From assembly GCF_001949145.1 (NCBI RefSeq), contig NW_019091427.1, positions 350,962 to 390,004 on the forward strand: a DNA stretch of 39,043 bases, written 5' to 3'. Each line of letters starts with the position of its first letter. The stretch's first letter is position 1. This stretch comes from Acanthaster planci. Its lineage: Eukaryota > Echinodermata > Asteroidea > Valvatida > Acanthasteridae. The notes beneath the pieces were generated by a model that saw only the letters and a list, made by a program, of their open reading frames with translations, was not told the origin of the DNA and ran no database searches. A program made the position numbers and the translations under genes. Of this stretch, positions 1 to 11,900 are shown one piece after another.

Positions 1-125
1 CTTGAAAATTGGTTTTGCACATTTACTTGAAAGTTGGCGCGTACATGCAGTTGAATGTTGGTTGTGGTCATACAGTTGAAAACGGGCTGCGCACATTCAG
101 TTGAATATTGGTTGGGCATATTCTG
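1..125. repeat. 25-bp minisatellite, about five degenerate copies
   Basis: Units beginning cttgaa/agttgaa recur at about positions 1, 26, 50, 75 and 100. Each contains a TTGAA-xx-TTGG core followed by a GCACAT/ATATTC-like stretch. The array lies in the collagen intron upstream of the first visible exon and probably continues left of the window. From there to the exon at 283 I see only intron with a pyrimidine-rich acceptor region. Confidence 0.75.
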
Positions 126-282
126 TGCCATTTACACTTGTGAACTGGTGCAGCACTTAAGTGACTATTATTGAATCTTTAATCAGGATGGCTTTCAGCA
201 AATTTCTCCTGTAGGAAATTCTGACTTGGAATCGGAATTTAAGACCACAATTCTGTTGTGATTTTCTTGTTCATCTCCTAAG

Positions 283-3200
283 GGACCACCTGGGGTACCT
301 GGTCCAGACGGACAGGCCGGGCCAGTAGGTCCAACTGTAAGTACAAGATTTCTTATCCATTTTTATAGACAAAGAGAATTTTTGAAAGTAACTTGTGTTT
401 TTACACTGAACATTTCGCCTCGAAAAATTGAAACCATTAACATGGACCTGTCATTGAAAAACAGGGCAACCAGGGGCCAATAGGGATCCACGGACCCAAA
501 GGACATCCAGGCAAGAAGGTAAGAAAGAACTTCACAAACAACAGAGCATGCTGGGTAAATGTTTCTCAGTATCTTTAAGGTTGGAAAAGCTCTCTGCTAT
601 CAAATGTCCGTGTGTAACATTCAAAGACAAGGAGCAAATCTAGCAGTCCACGGCCCCCTGTCTCCGTAAGGCGCGTCGCAGGGTTTTTTGGTCAACCTGC
701 AGACCGTCATATCCGTAGGTATTACACCACAAGTATTTGTTCTTCGAAATTTGCTCATCAAATTCACAAAAATACGACATTTTCTGCAGGGTTTTTCAGG
801 AGACAAAGGAAGTGCCGGCCGAGACGGAGATTCTGGCACAGTAGTGAGTATCAGTCCATCACAATGAAGCTCAGTTGGAGTAATGGAAAGCATTGCATTC
901 TCTCCTTTCCACAACTGCACCCGTTATTTTGGTGTGCAATGCTTCACCCTCGCATGTGCTAAAGTTTCTCCAAAGTGTCAGGTACTTCTTTTTTTGGTCC
1001 ATAATCTCCTACTTTGTTGTTCCTGCAGGGACCGCAGGGACCTCCTGGAGACAAAGGAGAGGAGGGTGAGATGGGACAAGAGGTAGGTATCTACTTGAAG
1101 GTCATCTCAAAATTTACATTATCTCCTCTTTTTTTTGAGCAAAGCATTGCCAGCAGGCATCGTGTCACTTTGCGAGGCCATCAAGTATAAATTGAAACAT
1201 ATCAAAATCATGTCAGTCCTAAAGTAAGGCGATGGTGAATCACTGGATAAGAGGGTGTGAGCCCACAATAATAATGCATGAAGTTCTCCATCCAGCAACT
1301 GTACAGGTTGCCCCTGTGTAAAGAGGAAGAGTAAATCAATGTTTAGAACACTGATTTCTCATTTGCTGTTTTTCACTCCAGGGAGACGTTGGAGTCCCAG
1401 GTCCTATGGGCCCATATGGAAAACAGGGAGATCCGGTGAGTTCTATAAATGACCTGCAACAACATTTGTGCATTCTGAAAAAATTGACCTCAGGGAATCA
1501 CTACCTCTTTCACAAACTCATTACCGATTTCATTTGACCTTAAATGTCCTTTTCACCTCAAGAAGAATAAATCGTCTTGTTCTTTATCCAAACTTTCCAG
1601 TTTAGGTAGTGCGGGCAAATTGCTGCTAGTAGAAAAAAGGAACTTTGTCAATTTTTTACTTCCCCCCCTGTTGGGATAATGTTAAAAGGCTAATACTGTT
1701 CATAGCCAGTGTTGTCAAACTTTGACAAGGCATAAAACATTGAGAAGTGAAGAATGAGAAGTATGCGAAAACAGTGCACAATCACAAATCTTCTTTGTGA
1801 CGTCTTGTTTCACGTACTAGAATATTGATGTCTTGGGATTTCTGAATGCAACCTTTATTTTGTTTTGGCCAGGGCCACCAAGGATCACAAGGTTTGCCAG
1901 GCAGTCCAGGATCACTGGGGACTCCTGGGTCAGCCGGCCAGCCCGGACTTGATGGAAAGAGGGGACTGGATGGTGAGCCAGTAAGTATCTCGTACCCTCA
2001 TGAAGATAGCATGGCCTCTGGCATTTTTAACAGAGACAAATCAGAAGGCATCAGAGTACTATCTGCCCACACGTTTCCCCTGAGATCAACCACCATTACT
2101 GTACTGTAGTGTTTGGTTAGCGACCAGACATCTCACTTAGTAAATTCAACAGAGAGGCTCATTTTCATGTAAAATATCCATGAGTTCTTTATCAGATGCC
2201 ACATTGGTTACCCTTGCATCGTGCGTGGTTGTCGTTACTGTTCCAATGCAACTGAGGGTGCTGGCTCCTTTATTGTTTTCATTCTTTTTGCCGTTTCTAA
2301 ACACGTTGAAGGCTTGCCAACCATGTAAATCTTGTGTGTGGCGCTGTTGGTGTGTATTTAGATGTAAAAACAAAAATTAACGACTTTAGGAGGTACAAGC
2401 ACCAGTCTGTCTGTCCACATGATCCCTTCTCCCCTGCAGTAGTCCTCCAATAAATTTGTCCAAGTTAGCTGAAGAGTTTCATTTTGGGGTTTTTTTTTTT
2501 GATCGGCAGGGATCAACAGGGCTGGCTGGGACTCAAGGCAGTGAGGGAAGAGAGGGGCAGGAGGTAAGATCCTCTGAACTGTTCATAAGCCAAAAAGGAG
2601 GCAGGCTACCAGCCAAAATGTCATATCCCATGTATCGCTTGCAACTGCCCTCAGATAACTCGCGCTTAGTTCATAAATTCCCAAAGCAACATTTTGTGCG
2701 TACAACAGCTATGTGAGATTAGCAGTCTGTGCACTATGTGGAGTTGATGAGATAGATCTAACATATATTGAGGTAAAAAAGAGATCCTTCAAATATTTAA
2801 GTAACTCTTTATGAGTGAAGGAGGGTTCATAAAAGGTTACTGTCCATTAGTAAAATAAATTTTAAATTAAACCCTGCATGTTGTTTCAGTTGAAGTTCAT
2901 CTTGTCAGTTTATGTATTCTCAATATCCTTCTTGAATCAAGAACAAATGACTGCATTTACAGCGATTTTTGTTTGTGGATTTTGTTTTATCCACGGACAT
3001 TAACCTGCTTCGTTGAGCACTTTGAACCATTTCTCCTTTTTAGACTGAAATATTTAAAAGGAAAAGTTCATTTTCTTCTGCAGGGGCAGATAGGTACAGC
3101 AGGGCTGGCAGGAATTCCAGGAACTCCAGGTGAAAAGGTGAAACCCCTCTCGATGTAGCTCTGAATCGGGATGCCTCTTGATAACATTGTATTTTGTCCA

Positions 3201-5924
3201 GCGATGTCCTGTTGATATGCTGCACAGTTTTGCTCGGAACTCATGAGAACGACTTTTAGATTTTGGGTTCTTAAAACTTTACAAATTTGGGACTCCAACT
3301 GATGAGCACTTGCTTAAGGTACAGATGTCTTGGAACTCGACCTCAGGGATCAGGCACCATGCCTGTATTCTATCCTTCGCAATTTTTGAGGGAAGTATAG
3401 AGTCTGTCCTTCTCTACTTTTTTGTGTAAATGTAGGGCAATGAAGGCAATGCTGGAGCACCAGGCGAGCATGGCCCAGTGGGGATTCAGGTAAGACAACT
3501 GACAGGGCACCTTCCTCTTCAGATTCGGAAGAGAAATACCTAGAATAATAAGGGGATGGAGATATTTCACGCTTTGGATACGACAGGTGTGAAGCAAGCT
3601 TTACCATGTGGCTGATTCCAGAAATCAGGGGTCCATTTTTTTTTCATGTCCCTGCCCTGTCACATCTGACATGATTTTTTAAGTTCAGAATACATTTTCT
3701 AATTTCCAAGACTGATTAATTAATGCAAATTACCTGCCAAACAAAATAGTTATAGTTTCAAATCAGTTTCGGTGATACTTCCATGTCAAATAACAAAGGT
3801 CAGATGTAACAGGGACACCAAAATGTCACACTTTTGGACCCCTAATTTCTGGAATTACCTTAACACCATAGATTTGCATGGGGCCGTGTGTGAGACCATA
3901 ATTTAAAGTTGATACAAACAGAAATGCTCCTCTCAACCGAAATGCACCACAGCTGGGTCTTCTTGAGGAAAAGGTCCCTCCTATCTCACTCGCATAATGT
4001 ACTTCAAATTTCAAATGATGATTAAAACGAGAGTGGTTGAAGTGTGAAACTATGGCTGTTATCCTTTGTTGCCAGGGTCCAGTAGGCCCACCAGGCCTGC
4101 AAGGAGACAGGGGTCCACCAGGAGACAAGGTAGAGACATTTTGCAACCGCTCAGAATTAGAGGCCATTATTGTTAAGCCCGTCCATTTTGTCATAAGTTA
4201 GTACTTGATAATTTGAAACTTACCCAATGTTTTTACACATGCCTTGAATATTCAAACTGGTGAACTGCTATTCAAATATTTAGTTGGTGGTCACATACTT
4301 GAAGTATTCGAAACAGCCCTCAGTGCCACAATCATGCCCAGATGCTGCACAGGCATAAAACACTTCCTTGACTTGTAAAGATGACATGACCGACTGAAAT
4401 TTACGAATGCCTCAAAAGTTTAAGAACGTGGGCGTGAATGTAATACGACCACAGCATTGGCACTTTGACATTGTAGTGCGCAGTGTCCTTGTTGAATAGA
4501 TCATTTCATTACTTCAGTCAATTTTTGTAGCTCATGTTCTTGACGTTTTTCCGTCAGAAAACAAATGTGCATCTAACTCTTGTGCTTTCCAGGGTCCACG
4601 TGGCATCATCGGTCAGGGAGGTCTGTCCGGCCCCTCGGGAGAGGCTGGACTCGTAGGGCCAAGGGGACCTATTGGAACGCCAGGCCAGCCGGGTAGTAAG
4701 GTGAGGCAAATTGACTGAAAAGGTTAACGTTCCATATAGGTTATCTGCGCCGTCTCTAGTTAGTCTCCGTAGCTTAGTTCTTACCCGTTTTTTTTTTGGC
4801 AAGGAATTTCGCTGGATCTTTCAAGGATTCAACACTTCACTTAAAGATCAATCACGCTGCTTTGGCATAAAATGATTATTTAACAGGGAATTGGTCATTG
4901 TTGCCCATTTATGAAAAAAAAATTGTCATTTCGGGAGTTCAGTTTCACCACAAGAATTCTACGAGTGAAAGAAATGCGTGGATGAGGGCAGCAAACAAAT
5001 GTAGTGGTTTGATGATGTCATAGTACGGCTCTCATGCCCCCCGAGTTTCTTGACTTTGTGGCTGTAATAGGGGTTTTCTAGCACGAGAATAAAGAAAAAA
5101 GTGGGTAAATTAAGTTAGATGTCGTTCTTTGCAAATGCCCATGGTCATCTGCCCAAAATTCATCGGGACCATACTCTATCCGGTTCAACTTTATCATTCG
5201 ATCCAGAGTGGATCAACATTGTTGATGGACAAGCAATTCCAAGTGGCTTTCACTCTCAGACCTCTTTTAATTCATAGTTAAGTGCTAGCAAGTACAGCGC
5301 TTGCGCACGCGGGTGCGTTCACCACGAAATAATGAAACAGTCGTATAATTGCAGAGCCGTAGTGTAACGTCATCAAAACAGGCTTGTATTGGATGCCCCT
5401 GACGCATTCGTTTTCAATTTGTCTGATGTGAAGGAGGACTTCAACTCGTGCTTTTGACGTCAGTAGCAATCTTTATTTAATTTTTACCTACCAGATAAAT
5501 TTAATATAACTAGATAAATTAAATCTTACTGAATTAAATATAACTGAATTTCATCAAAATCGAAATTGTGAATTACCAATGTGATTGATCTGTAAGGAGT
5601 GCAACATACTATAATTGTACTCATCAAAAGTCGGAGACCCCCCTCACTGTGCATTAATATTGGTGAAGTTGAATGGTCCTGATTCAGTTAAAGTTCTTGA
5701 ACAACCGAGTGGAAATTGCACGGAAATATGAGGGATTTTTTATTAATAACTGGGGTGTTCGTTTGGGTGTGAATCAGTAAAGGTTGGATGTGGGATTGAA
5801 CTGATCTTTGATATGTATTCATTTATGTTTATTTATTTTTTTTTATTTCTGCTTGGTTATTAACCTCCAGGGACCCGCCGGTGAACAAGGATTACAAGGG
5901 TTGTCTGGTTATAAAGGCAGCAAA
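283..5924 (+). CDS. COL27A1-like: Collagen triple-helix exons 1-12 of the window
   Basis: There are twelve phase-0 exons, ten of 54 bp and two of 108 bp (1873-1980 and 4593-4700). Each opens with a complete GGN codon and ends after a complete Gly-X-Y triplet. This is the classic fibrillar-collagen exon unit. Together they encode 84 uninterrupted triplets. Donors are gtaagt/gtgagt-like (weakest gtgaaa after 3137 and gtagag after 4129), and acceptors follow pyrimidine tracts. Charged triplets such as GDK, GEK and GER-like units are common, while GPP is rare. That composition is usual for minor and invertebrate fibrillar chains. The intron between exons 11 and 12 (4701-5870) is the longest here; I saw no further exon or recognisable element in it. 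The helix must continue upstream of position 283. Confidence 0.93.
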
Positions 5925-8900
5925 GTAAGCATTGCTCTGAATTCATATGTTTCTTCAAAATTGCTTTTCAAAGGTGGAACATTTTCGTAAAATAATTGAA
6001 AGTGTTTTTTTTTTCTATTCGTATGACAAGAGAATGCTGGAGTCAATATTAATTGTCATCTGGTTTTAAACTTTGTCATTGTATTTGCACTAAGTTTGAG
6101 TTGTATTCTTGTTGATAACTTTAACAAACCAGTCGTAATTCTGATTAGCAGTGCCATTGTTTGCTGCATTTTTGTCATTCTATGAAACTATTTTTTAAAT
6201 TTTCTTTGTTAGGGTAACCAAGGGGATCGTAGTATAATGGGTCCTGTTGGACCAACTGGATTCCAGGGTGATGAGGTAATGCCTTGTTACTTCTTATTTT
6301 TCTTAAAAAACAAATTTTCACCTTTCGTCATGTTGGCCAGCTAGGCCATAGTACAGTGTTCAGCCATTTCATACAAACTACAGCTTCCATGTCCATTCAC
6401 AAGTATGATATGTTTTTGGATGTTGAAACCACTTGCAGAAATTTCTAACCACGGGGGGAACACCGTTGATGCGACTTGTCCTCTGTTTTATGTCATTATA
6501 CGCCGTAGAGGGCAATCAGGCCTTGATTCATTTCGCACTCCAGCCTCTGGGTCATGATTCAGTGGATAGCACGTTAAAGTTGACTGTGAATTTTGATGGT
6601 GTCCTTTATTCTTCAGGGGATTCCTGGCATCCAAGGTCCAGAGGGCTTCCCAGGAATGGTGGGCATCATGGGAGAGTTTGGAGATATGGTAAGTTACGTG
6701 AAGAGCCAGATGGAAGTAACTTGAGAGCTTTGAAATACCTTCTGGTTCAAAGAGTTTTTTTTTCGTTTCACTTTCTGTCTTTATTTGTATTTTCTTCTTT
6801 TAGGGAAGCAAAGGGGACTTGGGGCCAAAAGGACCACAGGTAAGAATTAATTGCCAATTGCTAATGATTTTTTTAGCTGTGTCCGTAAACGGAATAGAGA
6901 TAAACGCAGAGGTAAAACTGCTCAAACTCGGTGCTTCTTTGAATTACAGTTTGGGCATCAGACTATTTGCTTGTGGAGTCTTGCGGATGAGAAATCAGAA
7001 CTTAGGAAGTCACTACATTCTCCACGTTACATTGGTCGTTTCTTTTATATAAAACGGATTTCGTACATTCTGCAAGTTCCTTGTGCTTCAAGTGTCATCT
7101 TTATTTTCATCTTAAATCTGATTTATGTCTGTCTTGTTTCCTCTGTGCAGGGGGAGTCTGGCCCACCGGTAAGTCAATTGGATAGGTTTAGTTATAAAAT
7201 TTGCCTAACTAAAATTAGGGACATGCTAACACGTGTGTAAATTTATGTTCAAGTACAAACATGTGTTATGATTCCCAGTGCTGGAGGACTTAAGTCCCTA
7301 TTTTCAAGGACTCGGACTTGCACTCGGACTTGGACAGACAAGACTCGGACTTGGACTCGAAGAATGAGGACTCGGATATCTCAAGGACTCAGCCCTCAAC
7401 CACCAGATTTTAACCTGTATTGTAATTTCATTGAACAAAGACACAAGTCTCATGCTTTTTCGAAAGTCACTTCCATTGCACTGCAATGCTAGCACTACAT
7501 GCGTTGCCCAGTTTGAGGACCCTGAGTTCAGACGAGTTTTGAACGGAAACTCAGTGCACGGTGTAGGCATGGATGTACAGTGTACACGTCTTGTCTCTTT
7601 GTAAGTAAAACTACGTCTGTGAGTATTGTGCAGGGTTGAATTTGCACCAGTGCGTGGACGCTGTGGAACGGTTCCCTGATGAAAGACTCACAAATGAAGC
7701 TTGATTATATAGTAGAAGAGTCAGAACCAAGGAACCAGACTAAAAAGTCTACCATGCCAAACTGGCATGGTTAAAAGCATGACGCATGAATCTTTAATTT
7801 GAAAATTGTACAAAGCTTTTTGTACACCCTGGAAACATTGTCACACATCTATATATCTTCTAATATTGCATGTTTTAGAATTTGAATGAAAATCTTTTGC
7901 AAAATGCCGTCTGAAGCTCAATACGAAGCTGGAGTGTACTCACAAGAACGGACTGAGGCAAACTTGCCAACTCCACCGCTTTGGACTATAAAAGCTACTG
8001 CTTTTGACAACTTTTGTATTCAATTCGCACCTCTGTCTCTCAAGTTCCACATTATAAAAACATTTTTACATTGTTACCTAATCTGAAAAACTATTGCATT
8101 GTACTCCAAAGAATGTACTAAATTTAGCCGCAAATGTTTCCTGCTCTGGACGCCTCCCAACCCCTGCACCTTAACATCTTCTTTCCCTTCAAACTTCTGA
8201 AGAAACAAACGCCTTTTCTGTCTCCAATATTGGGAAGTATGCTGAGGCCTTTTCCGAAATGGGCTTTCAGATCTACAGCTGTGGCTATTGTGAGCATGGC
8301 TTTGTGCACTTTGTATGGGCAGAGGCATAGAACTAGCTAGGTCACACGATTTGGATGTAGTCTGAGCACTCTCCAATCAGCTTTTCATCAAACAACTTTT
8401 TTTTCCACAAAGAATTTGAATTTGTGATTTTAACATTTTTACACTTAGGAAGCCTTAAGTCCTTGTAAAAACAACCAAGGGTGAAACATTTTACTAATTC
8501 AGTCAAATTGCACACTACACAGCTATCTTTGACCTTTTTTTCTCTTACCAGAAGGGGTCAAATGATTGCTGTCCAGTGATATTAAATTGTCCCCTTTTAA
8601 AGTATATTTTATCTTTTGTACACTAATCAAACATATTCAAGCTATTTTCTAAGACATATAGTGAAGGTGTCATTATGCCAGTCAAGGTTAATAAAGGTCA
8701 AATGAAAAGCATTCTTAATTATAATTTTTTATAAAATGCCCTTTTAAATCTTCATGATGTGTCATATTTGTGAATTCTGATAATATGTTGGTGTCGATGA
8801 GAGCACTACTTGAGAATCATAAAAGGACTCGGACTCGGACACAAAGACTCAGACTTGGATTTGACTCAGAAAACAAGGACTTGGACTCAGACACAAAGAC

Positions 8901-11900
8901 TCAGACTTGGACTCGACTCAGAAAACAAGGACTCGGATTTGGAATCAGACTCAAATGGCAAGGACTCGGACGTGGACTCAATGGCAAGGACTCGACTACA
9001 GAACTGGTGATTCCCTTACCATCTGTACTGAAGTATTCATGCACAGAAAGCCACTAGCTGAAATTAACATGTCCACTTACATAGCGAAGTGACAACTTGC
9101 AATGTACCTATGATTTATTTCATGATGTGAAACATGCAATGTGGTCTATCATTTTTTGCAAGTCTTTCATCCAAGATATAACATTTTAAATTTTTGGGGG
9201 TTTTTTATTTTTTCAGGGACCACCAGGATTACCGGTAAGTTGTTCATTGATCATTTTTAGTTGATTTTTTTTTTCAAAGTCAAGCGGGTCATTCTTTAGT
9301 GCAAACGTTATCTGTAATGTTGAATCCATCCCTATTGTGAAGTACTGAACTGAATAGCATGACCATGTGGAAGAACTGATGCACTGTTTCCTCATCCTCT
9401 TCCAGAAAATGTTTCCAGTCAATGACGCAGAGAGCATCCACAACCTCATCCATCATTTCTTCAGCGTTCCAAGGAAGAAAGAAGTTGGGGTATGTTCAGA
9501 GAGAGAAGACTCCCGGATGAATAGTCGGCCTTTTTTTAGGGGTCTTGGAGATCAGACCTCTTGCAGTTGGTACTCAGTAATGGTTCCTTTAAGGTGGCAA
9601 GGAACCATTGACAAACTGTGAAGTGCAATCTCTATTGGAAGTCTGATCTTAATAAAACAACCCTTAAAAGATCGGAAAGCTTTTTTACCTCTCCCAAGGT
9701 AGCTTTACACTTGCGTTTCATCATGGCATTTGTCTGTCTTTACCCAGTTTCCTCGTGGCATCATTCACGTGAAGCACAGTTACAATAAAGTGGGCCTTAT
9801 TTCTCAGAAGTCATTATTTACACACCAGGAAATGGTCCTGTAGGTTGCTCCAGATTTACCAAGCTTGACGTACCTTGGATTACATCAAGCACTGATGTTT
9901 GGATGTTGTAGCAGTTTGCTTTTCAATTCATTGTGCATTATCATAGGATGTTGACGTCTTCTACATGATGAAATACCTTGTCAAGTACATTGACGACATC
10001 AAGCATCCTCTTGGGACTAAAGACATGCCTTGCAGGACATGTAGGGACCTCATAGGCTGCCATGAAGACATTAGTGAAGGTAGGAGCTTAGCTGAATGAT
10101 ATCAATGGAATTTAAGTTCTTCGATTTTTATACCCAATGTCTCCCTCTACCAGTGTTATTTAAAAAGCACCTGTGCGCAGGGCTTGTGCGAGAGCTTTTG
10201 AGAAGAAATTGACGAGCCAAACAAGAATTGCATAGAAGTGAACACCGTTGTCACTGGGCAATGTAATTCTCCTTCCTCTGAAACCTGTAGCTGAGGCCTT
10301 AGGTCTCGTTTTGGAGATCGTATTGCAAGCCCAGTCGATGCTGTCTTTCCCAGCACACCCTCGTGGTGAAAGAAGAACTCTCTAAGAGAAGGCCTGTCTC
10401 TGAAATTTGCTTGTGAATTGGGTCTTGCAGTTCTGCCAACCTATAAGAATCCATGGCATGTTTTGGCTCGTCTTTTGGTTGAATGTCGCAGCTTGTATTT
10501 TAAGTCTTTACTCAAGCGATTCTCGACTCTTGTTCTGTTTTGTGACTGTCCGAGCAGGTCTGTTCTGGATTGATCCGGACATGGGCTGCTCTTCGGATGC
10601 CTTGCAGGTGCAGTGTGAGTACACTGAGCTGGGGGCAAAGTCCTGCCTCATCCCTCCAGATTCCTCACTGGTAAGCCACGCCCATAATCCCGTCATTTGT
10701 ATTTTGTCTGCTGGTGAATCGAAGACACATTAAAGTTAAAAAACTACAAGGGCAGAACAGTTTAAGCCATAGATCTTTTAAGGGATGTTAAACGAGGCAG
10801 TATTCGGAGATGTGGGAGGGGAAATCACAGACTTCATGCCGTCATCACCAGGTGTGATTCAAACAGGCATCCACCATAATTGAAAGGTGAAGAAAGCTGT
10901 ACTTTGTCAACCTCACTTCAGGAATCAGTTGTTCCCGGATAGTGTTTGGTAATTTTAGGAGAAAACATGGCCTGGTTTTGATCAGGAGCTCTAACATCAT
11001 TTAATAGTTCAATGCCTCAATTTAAAGAGCCTTAGAATTTTTCCACAGATCCACTGATTTCCCTCTCTTTATTGCCATGTATGGCTCTGCAAACTGTAGA
11101 ATGCTGTACATTTTCTTGGGCTGCATTTTTACACATTTCTCTGTTGGTTGCCTACTTAAAAAACCCCAGCGACCTCAAATCAAGAATATTCGCCCGTTCC
11201 CTTAAGTTTAGAATATTAACATCTACTTCATGTTAACTTGTAAAGGTACTCTCCATATTTTGGTTTCCCTGTGGCAAAATAGCTGGAGTTTGGCCTGACC
11301 CTCCCCCAGCTCAAATTCCTTCATCTGCTGAGCACGGAGGCCAGCCAGGAGATCACCATCCACTGCTTTAATGTGTCTGTCTGGGAGTCGCCCACCGGCG
11401 ACCCCGCTAACAGCATCAGCTTTGTGGGCTGGAATGGCGTGGTCTTCCGACGAGGTGGGGACCACGAGCCCACGATCATCAAAGACGGGTGCAAGGTGGG
11501 TTGCGGACTCGTAAGGGGTCGTGATCTCAGGTCAGCATACTGACAGCCAGCCATAGGTTGTACTGAAGGTTTTATATTGTGGAACAAGAAAACACTGTTT
11601 CCTTAACCACTCGCTGCCGGGTGCTTTTATAAATGCAGTGCACACATACGGGAGATTTTCAAGATTTTCAGTTTTCAAAATTCTTCAAAAATTCATCATT
11701 TCATTTAAGGGACGTTTACACCCACAAGAATGACTGTTTAGTGGCAACTCTAAGCTGACAGGCAACCGTCATTGACTCCTGAGTATTTCAGCCAGTCCTG
11801 CCGCCCTGTAAAGAGAGCCTTGAATTGTGAGGTGTTGCGTAATTTCCTTTGTCCCTAGTGAATGGGTGTTTTCTCAAACGCGGCTGGATTAGCATGCAGC

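Noticed and set aside
8770-9092. Asp/Ser- and Lys/Thr-rich open frames as a coding gene
   Set aside because: They run through a GACTCGGAC tandem array in three overlapping frames, which is a composition effect of the repeat.
10797-10853. Possible extra COLFI exon (frame AVFGDVGGEITDF...) between exons 20 and 21
   Set aside because: It looked like the VWFGE region of clade A/B collagens, but the acceptor is poor and the donor weak. Clade C chains lack this region, so exons 20 and 21 join well without it.
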